A stretch of 50,647 nucleotides of DNA from Variovorax sp. KBW07 (GTDB taxonomy: Bacteria > Pseudomonadota > Gammaproteobacteria > Burkholderiales > Burkholderiaceae_C): NCBI RefSeq assembly GCF_003852515.1, contig NZ_QAJK01000015.1, positions 365 to 51,011 on the forward strand. Direction: 5' to 3'. The notes under the pieces are model-generated. The model saw only the letters and a program-made list of their open reading frames with translations, was not told the origin of the DNA and ran no database searches. The stretch's first letter is position 1. Each line of letters starts with the position of its first letter. This document shows, one piece after another, positions 15,335 to 27,300 of this stretch. A program made the position numbers and the translations under genes.

Positions 15335-18300
15335 ATGAACACACGCGCACGCAGCCATCAAGGGCAAGCGACAACGACCCACGGCGGTCTCTTCAGGATG
15401 GCGCCGGTCGCACGCGCCGTCGCGCTGACCCTGGTGGCCAGCGGCGTGGTCGGCACGGCGCAGGCGCAGCAGCGCGCTTTCAGTCCGGCCTGGTTCAACG
15501 ACAAGGGCGCGATCCAGAACATGGCCGTGGCCACGGGCCGGCTGCCCAACGGCATGCCCGCGTCGATGCTCACCAGCCCGCAGGCGCAGCAGCAGCGCGC
15601 GGCCGAACAATTGCAGCGCTCCATCGGCAACCTGAACCTGGCCGCGCGCGGCATTGCAGCGCAGCAGGCGGCGCAAGAAGCGGCGCGGCGCGCGGCACTC
15701 GAGAGCGGGCAGGGCGTGCCCGACGGCCTGGCCGAAGGCGGCCTGAAGGTCGACACCGCGAGCCTCACCGCCGGCTGGGCCAACGCCAATGCGCCGGTGC
15801 AAACACAGGGCGGCAGCCAGACCCAGGTCACCATTGCGCAGACCGGCGCGCAGGCGACGCTGAACTGGGAGACCTTCAACGTCGGCAAGAACACCACGGT
15901 GAAGTTCGAGCAGCAGCCGAGCTGGGCCGTGCTCAACCGTGTGAACGACCCGAAGGCGCGGCCCTCGCAGATCCAGGGGCAGATCCAGGCCGATGGCACG
16001 GTGCTGGTGGTCAACCGCAACGGCATCGTGTTCAGCGGCAGCAGCCAGGTGAACACGCGCAACCTCGTGGCCTCCGCCGTCGGCCTCAGCGACGCGCAGT
16101 TCAAGAAAGGCCTGTACAGCGACCCGCAGGCCGCGGCCTTCATTCCGACGCTGGCCAACGACCTTGCGACGACGGCCACCGGCTTCACCCACGGCGCGGC
16201 CACGGCCGACGTGACGGTCGAGGCGGGGGCGCGCATTGCCACGCACAAGCCCACCAGCGTGACGGAGGGCGGTGGCTACGTGCTGCTTGCGGGCCGCGAG
16301 GCGGTCAACCGCGGGCGCATCGAAACGCCTTCGGGCCAGGCCGTGCTGGCCGCCGGCGATGCCTTCGTGATCCGCAAGGGCATGGGCACCGACGCCAACC
16401 AGACCTCCAGCACGCGCGGCAACGTGGTCACGCCGCTCTACCTGGCCGACTCGGCCGCCGGCCGCGTGGTCAACAGCGGTCTGGTGCAGGCGCCCACCGG
16501 CGACATCACGCTGGTTGGCCGACAGGTGCGGCAAGAGGGCGTGCTGGAAGCTACCACCTCCGTGCACACGCGCGGCACCATTCACCTGGTGGCCGACGAG
16601 AAGCAGGCCGCGGCCACGGTCACGCTCGCGCCCGGCAGCGTCACCGCGATCCGGCTCGACACCGACCCCGCCACCGCACTCGACGTGCAGCGCGAGTCGC
16701 TCCTGATGGACAGCGACAAGACCGGCGGCGACGGGTTCAACCGCCGCGACCAGTCGCTGGTGCGCATCGCGAGCGGCGGTAATGTCGACTTCCAGGGCGA
16801 ATCGCTCACGCTCGCCACCGGCGGGCAGGTGATGGTCGACGCGGTGCGTCGCAGCCATGTGGCCAGCGGCGCGCGCATCGACGTGTCGGGGGCGGTGGGC
16901 GTCAACGTGGCCATGGAAGCCAACAACGTGCAGGTCGACGTGCAGGGCAACGAGCAGCGCGACGCACCGGGCAACCGCGACAGCAAGCGGCTGAACAACA
17001 GCAAGCTGTGGATCGACCGGCGCACGCTGGTGCGCGTGCCCAAGGGCACGCAGGGCAACGACAGCGACCGCTGGTACACGGCCGGCGGCCTGCTCGAAGT
17101 GGGCGGCTACCTGGGCACCAGTGGCCACGGCATCGGCGAATGGGCGGCGCAGGGCGGCACGGTGCAGTTCGGCGGCGGCGAGCTGGTGACGCAGGGTGGC
17201 TCGAACATCAACCTCTCGGGCGGCACGATCGACGTGCAGACCGGCAACATCCGCCAGAGCTACCTGAAGGGCCGCGACGGCCGCCTCTACGAAACATCGA
17301 GGGCACCGGGCGACCTGCTGTACGACGGCGTGTACAAGGGCTTCGAGTCGGCGCACAAGCGCTGGGGCGACTCGGCCATCGACTTCTTCTACAACCCGCT
17401 GATCGCGCCGCAGCAGCGGCTCGAAAGCGGCTACACCGTGGGCCGCGACGCCGGCCGGCTGGTGGTGTCTACCCGCGCCGCGGTGCTCGAAGGCGAACTC
17501 ACGACCACCGCCTTCCAGGGCCCGCGCCAGCAACGCGCACGCGACGCCGGCATCGACGGCTACCTGCAGGCGCAGACCGCCGTGGCAAAGCAGGGCCAGC
17601 TCGTCATCGGCGCGCTGACGCCGTACTACGACAAGGCCCTGCAGAACCTGCGCAACAGCCCCGACGCGGTGGCCGAGAAGGTCGAGATCGGCACGCACGC
17701 GCGCCATCAGGCTGACGACTTGGCACTCGCGCAGCCGCTGCCCGAAGCAGCCACGAAGAGCCTGCTGCTCGACGCCGGCTGGCTCAGCAGCCTGGGGCTG
17801 GGCGAACTGCGCGTGTACGCGGCGGGCGGCATCCAGGTGGACGGCGCGGTGAGCATCTCGCACGGCGGCACGCTCGCGCTGCATGCGACCGAGGTGAAGG
17901 TCAATGCCGACCTCACGGCGCGCGGCGGCAGCATCCTGCTGGGCAACATGATCGAGCGCCACACGACTTCGGCCCAGCCCTGGCTGGAGTTGCCGATCGA
18001 GAAGATGCCACCTGGCGGCTACGTCAACCGGACGCTGGTGGCCGACGGCGTGACGCTCGACGCGCGCGGCCTCTGGACCAACCTGAAGCTCGACCGCAGC
18101 GACATTGCCGGCCTGCCTTACGTGGACGGCGGCAGCGTGTCGGTGCGCAGCACCGGCAGCGTGGCGCTGGGCAAGGGCAGCCTGGTCGACGTGTCTTCGG
18201 GCGCGGCGCTGATGGAAGACGGTTCGCTGCGCGGCGGCAAGGGCGGCAACGTCACGCTGGGCGCCAGCCAGAACCTGGGCACCGGTGCGTTGGCGCTGGA

Positions 18301-21300
18301 CGGCGAGCTGCGCGGCTATGGCGTGCGCGGCGGCGGCAAGCTGAGCGTGGAGCACGGCACCACCATCCGCATCGGCGGTGTTCTGACCGATGCCGACAAG
18401 GTGCTGCAGGGCGGGCTGGCCAGCACGCAGCCGCTGCGCCTGGCGAATGACTACCTGATTGGCGCGGGCGCGCTGATCCCGATGGATTTCTCCGTCACCA
18501 GCGACAGGCTGGCGCCGGGACAGGTGGTGCGGCAAGACGCGCAGCCGCGGCTGAGCGACCAGAATCCCGTGGTCACTGCCGCCCCGTGGGTGAGCACATC
18601 GACCGTGCAACTGGCTTCGGGCAAGCTCATCGGCGCCAACCAGCTGGTGCCGGCGGGCAGCACGCTGATCGTCATCTCCAACATTCCCGCGGGCTATGTG
18701 CTGCCGGCCGACGTGTTCCCCAAAGGCCTGCCGACCTTCGAGCTGACCACCGTCTACAAAGCCGGCACCGCGGCCAAATTTCCGACCACGGTGCCCGCGG
18801 GCACGCGCATTGCCGCCGGCACTGTGTGGCCCGACACGGTCGCGGTGGCGCCTTTTCTGGCGCTGGACCCCGGCCTGTTCCAGCGCGGCTTCAGCCGCTA
18901 CGCGGTGAGCTCGCCAGACGGCATATCGGTGGTCGATGGCACGCAGTTGCAGGTCGCCATGCCGGTGCTGCGATTCGACCCGGCAACGGGCCGCATGCTG
19001 GCCACCGGGGGCGACACCTCGCAGGCGCTGCGCACCTGGCTGCCGCCGCTGCAGCAAGAGAACGCGGTGCGCCGCACGCTCACGATGCGCGACGGCGCCG
19101 ACCTGTCGCTGAAGGCGGGCACGCTGGAAGCGGAAGGGGCACTGACCATCGGAGCCGGTGCGCGCATCCAGGTCGATCCGGGCCGCACCATTGCACTCGA
19201 AGGCAATGCGCAAACCACCATCGATGGGCTGCTGCAGGCCGCGGGCGGGCGCATCTCGGTCTTGCGCGGGGCCTACATCGACGGCGGCTTGCCGGTGGAC
19301 GTCACCAACGGCCGCAGCGACAGCCGATCGATCTGGATCGGCGAGCACGCCGAGCTCGACGTGTCCGGGCGCGCCTTCACCGCCACCGATTCGCTCGGCC
19401 ACGCCTACGGCAAGGTCAGCGCCGGCGGCACCATCGAGATCGGCGTGCCCTTCGACCTGGACACCCGCAAGTGGGCACAGGCCGACACCTTCGTGGTGGT
19501 GCGCCCCGGTGCGCGGCTCGACGCTTCGGGCGCCACGGCCACGCTGTACCAGCCGGGCGCGGGGCCCGTCGAAGCGCCCAGCCAGGGCGGCGTGATCTCG
19601 CTGACCTCTTCGCGCGGCCTGTTCCTGGACGGCCAGATGCGTGCCGCCTCGGGCGGCGCGGGCGCGGCCGGCGGTACGCTGGCCCTGACGCTGGAGACGC
19701 CCAACTACGGCCCCGTCGACAGATTCACCTACCTGGCCCCGAACGTGACCGACGCGGTGCGCAAGACGCGTGAACTCGTGGTGGCGCAAACGCAGGGCGA
19801 CAGCGCGCTGGGCGCCGGGCTGCAGGCCGGCGCGGCCGACCCCGCGCTGGTCTATGGCCGCGCGCGCGTTGGCGTGGACCGCATCCACGCAGGCGGCTTC
19901 GACAACCTGGCACTGGGCGTCAACGGCGTGCTGAGCTTCGACGGCCCGGTGACCCTGCGAATGGGCCAGAGCCTGCGCCTGACCGCCAGCAGCCTGGGCC
20001 TGGGCGAGAACGCGCCCATCGACAGCCGCATCGTGCTGGCCGCTCCTTATGTGCGCCTGGGCGGTTCGGCCAACCGCCAGGGCGACAACACGCTCATGCC
20101 CAACCCGGTGACCGGCGTGCGCAATTCCGGCCAGGGCGGCGGGGAACTGGGCATTCCGAAGGTGGCGGCAGGCAGCAGCCTGCAGTTGGACGCCGACCAC
20201 ATCGACATCGCCGGCGACTTGTCCGTCGGCACCCGCGGGCTGATCTACCTCACTGGCGGAAAGAGGACGCCTGTCGAGCGCTTTGCCTTCGACGAGATGC
20301 GCCTGGCCAGCCGCGGCGACATCCGCTTCCACGACAGCGGCACGCTCTATGTGCCCGGCAATCTCACGCTCGCGGCGGCGCAGATCTATCCGGCCAGCAA
20401 CGATGCCGGCACGGTGGTGGTCGGTTCGTACAGCTTTCTGGACCCTCAGTACGGCTTGAAGCAGGTTGCGTTCGATACGAACCGCACCCTCACCATCGAG
20501 CGCACCGGCGACGCATTGCCGGACATGCCGCAAAGCGCGTTCGGCCGGCTCAAGCTGCTGGCGGCCAAGGTGGTGCAGGCCGGCGTGCTGCGCGCGCCGC
20601 TGGGCAGCATCACGCTGGGCAGCGCGACGGGCAGCGGCTACACCGGGCTTGTCGAGCTGATGCCGGGCAGCGTCACGTCGGTCAGCGCGGCCGGCCTGCG
20701 CATGCCCTATGGCGGCACGTCGGACGGGCTGAACTACGTCTTCAACGGCAAGGACGTGGTGTACCAGGGCGTGGGCTGGGACCCGTCGATCAACTTCGTG
20801 GGCCACGCGGTGGAGGTGCATGCGGGCGCGGTGCTCGACCTTTCCGGCGGCGGCGAACTCACGGGCACGGCCTTCCTGCCGGGCCGTGGCGGCTCGGTCG
20901 ATGCGCGCATGAACCCGCTGATGCAGCGCGGCGCCGACGGCCGCGGCTTCGTGCTGCCGGGCCTTGCGACCAACCCGGTGTACGCCATCGTGCCGGGCAT
21001 GCCCGCCGCCTATGCGCCGGTGAACGGGGAGAAGGGCGCGAGCAACGCCGCCGTGGGCCGCCAGATCACCATCGGCGCGGGCGTGCCCGGTCTGCCCGCG
21101 GGCACCTACACCTTGCTGCCTTCCACCTACGCGCTGATGCCGGGCGCATTCCGCGTCGAGCTGAACGGCCTGGCGCCCAGCGTGGGTGCCATGGGCACCG
21201 CCAACGCCATGCGCAACGGGTCGTGGGCGGCCTCGGGGCAGCTCGGCACAGCCGGCACCGCGTTTCGCGATGCGATGCCCACGCAGGTGATCCTGACGCC

Positions 21301-24300
21301 GGCCGACACGCTGCGCACTTACTCGCAATACAACGAGATGGGCTACAGCGCCTTCGCACAAGCGCAGGCCCTGCGCGAAGGCGTGCCGCGCGCGGTGCTG
21401 GAGCGCGACGCCAAGTCGATGCGCCTGGACCTGCTGGTGCCCACGCAAACCGGCTCGCTCGGACGGCCGCAGCAACTGCGCTTTGCCGGCACGGTGCTGG
21501 CGGCGCCGGCCGAGGACGGGCGCGGCAGCACGGTGTCGGTCGGCGGAGGCAGCGCCTTCGAGATCCTGCCCGACGGCGCGTCGCGCACGCCGGGCTTCAC
21601 CGGCGTGTCGATCAACGCGCCGGAGCTGAACGCCATCGGTGCCGCGCGCCTGGTCATCGGCGGCCAGCTCACGGCGTCCTACCTCGACAGCAAGGGCAGC
21701 CTGCAGCAGGCGAACATGGTCAATGCCACGGCGCAGTCGGGCTCGATCGTGCTGCGCGCCGGCAGCGAGTTGCGCGCGGCGGAGGTCTTTCTAGTGACCA
21801 CTTCGCGCGCCGGCGGCATCACCGTGGAGCAGGGCGCGAGCATCAACACGCTGGGCCGCGGCAAGGCCGCCTACGACTCGACGGACGGCTTCGTCTTCGC
21901 GCCCGGCCCCAACAGCCTGGTGGCCGTGTCCAACGGCTGGCTCGACATGCTGGCGCCCACCGTGCCGACCGAAGGCGACGGCAAGGGCGCGGGCGCGATC
22001 CGCATCGGCGCCTGCATGCTCACGCCGTGCGCCGGGGTCACGCGCCTGTACTCCGAAGGCACCATCACGGCCGCGACCGACAACACCTTCAACCTCGGTG
22101 AAGCGGTGCGCTACGGCACGCGCAACCTGGTGCTGGCCGTGGGCGGCGTGAACGTGGGCAGCGAGCAGTCGCTGGCCGACGCCACCACCCGCGGCGTGCT
22201 GCCACCGGGCCTCACGCTCAACCAGGGCGTGCTCGACCGCCTGCTGCGCGGCGACACCGAGGCCGGCGCGCCCGCGCTGGAGAACCTGGTTCTCACGGTG
22301 CGCGATTCGCTCAACTTCTACGACACGGCCACGCTGTCCACCATCGACCCCGCCACCGGCCGCTCGTCCGTCGAGCGGCTGGTGCTGGGCACGCCCGCCA
22401 TCTATGGCCATGGCGGTGCCGACGCGCTCGCGCGCATCCAGACCGACACGCTGGTGTGGAACGGCGCGGCCACGCCGGCCGGCAGCGTGGTGGCCGGCGG
22501 CGCGGGCACCGGCAGCGGGCGCCTGGCCATCGACGCGCGCCGCATCGAGTTCGGCTTCGGCCCCGGTGCGCGTGTCGACTCCGTTCACACCTTCGATCGC
22601 ATGGCGCTCGGCTTTGCCGACGTGAGCCTGAACGCGAGCGAGCGCATCACGGCCAACCGCAGCGGCTCGCTGTCGGTCTACCAGAGCCGTGGTGCGTGGG
22701 ACGACACGCTGAACGACTTCAGCTACAGCGGCGGCACGCTGCACCTGCGCACGCCGCTGCTTACCGGCCGCGCGGGGTCGGTCAACAAGCTGGTGGCGGG
22801 CGGCGACATCGAAGCCGTGGCCTTCCCCGGCGCCCGTGCAGGCGCGCCCGACAACGCGGCGCTGGCCGATGCGCTCGGCGCCGAGCTGTCGCTCGACAGT
22901 CGCAAGGGCAACCTGCGCCTGGACACCTCGGTGCTGCTGCCCAGCGGCAAGCTCAGCCTTGCCGCGCAGGGCGACCTGCTGCTGGGAGCGGGCGCGCAGA
23001 TCGACATGGCGGGCCGGCGCATCGACTTCTTCGACAGTGCCAAGCACAGCTGGGGCGGCGACGTGCTGCTCGAAAGCCGCGCGGGCAACGTCGTGCAGGC
23101 GGCGGGCTCGGCCATCGACGTGTCGGCGGTGGAGAACCGTGCTGGCAAGATCGTGGCGATGGCGCTCGGCGACACCGCGGGCACCGTGTCCCTGGCGGGC
23201 GCCCTGCGCGGTGCCGGCAGCGGCCACTACGACGCGGGCGGCACCGATGTGCCCTACGCAGCGGGCCGCGCCGACATTCGCGCGCAGCACATCGACGATT
23301 TCACCGGCCTCAACCAGCGCCTGAACGACGGCGGCGTGGTCGGTGGCCGCAGCTTCCAGCTCAAGCAGGGCGACCTGCGGGTGGGCAACGAACTGCGCGC
23401 ACGCGAGATCAACGTGTCGGTGGACAACGGCCAGCTCACCGTGGCCGGCACCATCAACGCCAGCGGCGAGCAGGTGGGCAGCATCCGCCTTGCCGCGAAG
23501 AACGGCGTCACGCTGGCCGGCAACGCCGTGCTCGACGCGCACGGCAGCGTGCTGCGCGTGGACAGCTACGGCCAGGCCATCGACGCACCGAACCGCGCGG
23601 TGATCGAGATCGACGCGGGCAGCGGACGCCTGCGCATCGAGCCCGGCGTGCGCATGGACCTGCGCGCGGGGAGCGCGGGCCGCGCGTTCGGCACCGTCGC
23701 GCTCAACGCGCCGCGCCTGGGCGGCGCGACCGGCAACGACGTTGGCATCGATGCCGCCGGCGGCATCGCCATCGACGGTGCGCGGTCGATCATGCTCAAC
23801 GCCTTCTGGCGCTACGACGATGCGCCGGTGGGCACCGATGTCGGCGTGGACGGCCGCAGCTACCAGTCGGTCACGCAGGCCTACCTGGATGCCAAGCATG
23901 CCGACAGCACGGCCTTCATGGCCAACGCGCTGGCCAACGGCAACCTGATGAACACCCGGCTGCAGGGCCTGCGCGCGTACAGCGATGCCTTCCACCTGCG
24001 CCCGGGCATCGAGATCGCGAGCCGCACGGCCGATGGCGACCTGCACCTGGACGGCGACATCGACCTGTCGCGCTACCGCTACCAGGGCATCAACCCCCAC
24101 ACGCCGCGCACCGGCGTCGCGGGTTCGGGCGAGGCCGGCGCGCTGGTGTTGCGCGCCAAGGGCAGGCTGGACGTCTTCGGCAGCCTGAGCGACGGCTTCG
24201 ACGGCGCGCGCCTGCCGGTCACGCCCGACGACAAGGGCTGGGTGCTCCCCAGCGGCCGCATCCCCCAGGGCGGCGACGTGGTGCTGCCGCAAGGCGGGCG

Positions 24301-27300
24301 CGTGACGCTGGACACCGGCACCTTCTTCCAGTCGGGCCGCGTGCTGAACTTCGACTTGCCCATGCAGCCCATGAGCCTGGCGCGCGGCACCTTGCTGCCC
24401 GTCACAGCCACGCTGAGCCAGCCGCTGGCGCTGGCCAAGGGCGCGGTGCTCGGCGGCCCGGTGCTGGACGCGGCCGGCAACGTGCTGTATGCCGCGGGCA
24501 CGGTGCTCCCGTCGGACGTGACCCTGCCGGCCGGCACCCGCCTGGGCGCGGGCTTCCGCCTGAACAGCGTGGCCAACGTGGCCGCCATGAACTGGCCGCG
24601 TGGCGTGGCGCTGCCTTTTCCCGAAGGCGAAGTCAACGACCAGGCATACCCGGGAGCGCCTGTGAACGGCGTGCAGCTCGCGCGGCCGCTCGCGCTGGCC
24701 AAGGGCGCGGTCATTCCGAGCGAAACCCGCGTGCGCCTGCCCGGCGGCATCGACCTCGTCGACCTGCGCGAGCGCGACGCCGACGGCAACCAGGGTCGTA
24801 CCTGGGCGCTGGCGCCGCTGCTGGCGCAGGGCTCGCAGTCGTGGGACCTGCGCCTGGTCGGCGGGGCGGACCTGTCGGCCGCCGACACGCGCCTCACGCA
24901 GCCGCATGCCAAGGCCGGCATTCGCCTGGCCGACACGCACTACGGCAGCAACTTCAACAAGGTGGAAATTCCCGGCACCGCCACGCCCGGCGAGTTCGTC
25001 TGGGCGATCGACGCCGACGTGGCGCTCTGGGAGGAGCAAGGCCTGGGTTTCGACATTCGCCCCGGACAGCCGCTGACGCTCGAGCAGGCCTGGGAGATCG
25101 TCGGCTGGGGCGGGCTGGAGCTGAACACCTGGGGCATCGGCCCGCTGATCGTGCAGACCGCGCCGCCCAAGCCGCCGGAAACCCGGCTGGAAGAAAAGTC
25201 GCTGCGCGAGCCGATCTTCAGCGTGCTGCGCACCGGCACCGGCGACCTCGACCTGCTCTCCGGCGCCGACATCCTGATGACCTCGCCCTATGGCGTCTAC
25301 ACCGCCGGCACGCCCTCGGCCTCGCTGGCCGCGCCGGGCAAGGCCGACCCGTACAACCTGCCCCGCAGCCGGCAACCCGACGGCAGCACGCTCGGCTCGC
25401 TGGGCGGCACCCTCGCACCCTTCGTCGATGGCAGCGGCCAGAGCCTCTACCAGGCCTGGTACCCCGAGCGTGGCGGCAACCTGCTGCTGCGCGCGGAGGG
25501 CGACGTCATGGGCGACCAGATCGGCACCCGCAACGGTTGGGTGCGCGCGGACCCGCTGGGCATGCGCGGGGCGATGACGAGCACCGCGTCCGTCGGGCAA
25601 TGGCTGTGGCGCCAGGGTGGCGGCACCGCGGCCCAGGACGTACCCACCGCCTGGTGGATCAACTACGGCACCTATGTGGCCAGCAGTACCAATACCAGCG
25701 ACGGCGCGCCCTACCTGATGGGCTTCACCGGCTTCGGCACGCTGGGCGGCGGCAATGTCGTCTTCGAAGCGGGCCGCGATGCCGGCATGCTGAACCTGCG
25801 CAGCGACTGGAATGCCGTCTACGTCTCGCGCAGCCAGGGCCTGAACCTGGCCGTGGGCAGCACCGGCCGCGTGACCTCCACGGGCGAGCTGGTGCTTACC
25901 GGCGGTGGCGACCTCGACATCCGCATCGGTGGCGGCCTCAACCCCGTGGCCGAGACGCGCAGCTTTGCCCCCAACGGCAACCGCCAGTTCGCGGCCGACC
26001 TTCGCCGCACCGAACAGCTGCTGGGCCTGAACGGCAGCTTCACCAACTTGCGCGGTGCGCTGCGCGTGGACGCGGGTTCGGTGGGCGGCATCGAACTGCG
26101 CTACGACCGCGCCGACCCGGCGGAGTCGCGTGCGTTGCGCGTCGACGTGTCCAGCTCCGGCATTGCCGGCGGCGGACCGGTGCTGGTGCTGGGCGACAGT
26201 GGCCTGCGCATGGAAACGCGCGGTGACCTGGTGATCGGCACGGTGACCGATGCCGGGCGTGTCCCGCAGTTCAACAGCGGCGTGCCGTTCACTTCCAACG
26301 GCACGCATTTCGCGGGCGGAGGCTTCGGCTGGTTCTCGCTGTGGACGCCGTCGACCGCGGTCGACCTGTTCTCGGCTGGCGGCAACCTGACGCCGGGCAT
26401 GGCCTGGACCGACAACCGTGCGATGAGCGACCATGTCGCGAGCGGCGACCGCTTCATCTACCCCTCGGTGCTGCGCGCGGCGGCGGCCAACGGCAGCCTC
26501 TACTACGGCAATGCCGCGACCGGCAGTTTCAACAAGGCCGGCCTGGCGGACAAGTCGAGCACCGGCATCCTGCTCGCGCCGGCGCCGGCCGGTGCGCAGT
26601 TTGCGCGCAAGGGCACGCCGCAACTCGAACTGCTGGCCGGCGATTCGATCTATGCGAGCGGCTACGCCGTCACGCTTTCGGGTGTCGATCCGGCCATGCT
26701 GCCCACGCCGTTCAACCCGGGCTTCGTCGGAATGGGCGAGGCCGTCTGGTACGGGCCGCTTCGCATCACCAACGTCCACCCCGATGCGATCGCGCCTTCG
26801 GTGCTGGTGTCGGGCGAATCGCCGGCCAACCTCACCAGCCAGAGCTATCCGCTGTTCAGCTTCGTGTCGCCCACGGCCTCGGGCTACAGCGTCACGGGCC
26901 AGGCGCCGTTGCGCTTCTATGCGGTGCAGGGAGACATCGTCGGCCTGCGTACCGGTTCCCTCATCACGCGCTCGAACGGGTTCGGGCCGATGGACACCTG
27001 GTACGAGGGCAGCGGCCCGGTCGCGATCCGCGCCGGACGCGACATCGTGAACGCCGGCACGCCGCTGGGCGGTGCCGAGAGCGTGCCGAACGATGCCCTG
27101 GGCTGGACGAGCATCATGAGCCGTGCCGATGGCAACGCGCCGTACAAGCCGGCGCCCTCCCAGGCGACCGGACTCGCCACGGGCAACCTGATCGTGCACA
27201 ACAACATCGACGACGTGTCGGTGGTGGAAGCGGGCCGCGACATCCGCTACAGCAGCTTCTACGTGGCGGGCCCCGGCCAGCTCGAACTCACGGCGGGCCG

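Noticed and set aside
15317-21475. A 2052-codon open frame on the - strand opposite the exoprotein gene
   Set aside because: Composition is Arg/His/Ala/Val-rich without domains, as expected for the antisense frame of a GC-rich gene; the + strand has clear TPS features.
22249-26230. RGD tripeptides in the giant exoprotein
   Set aside because: They occur in ordinary beta-helix contexts (for example LRGDTEAG, TRGDLVIG); three in 4564 residues is near chance, so no integrin-type role is claimed.
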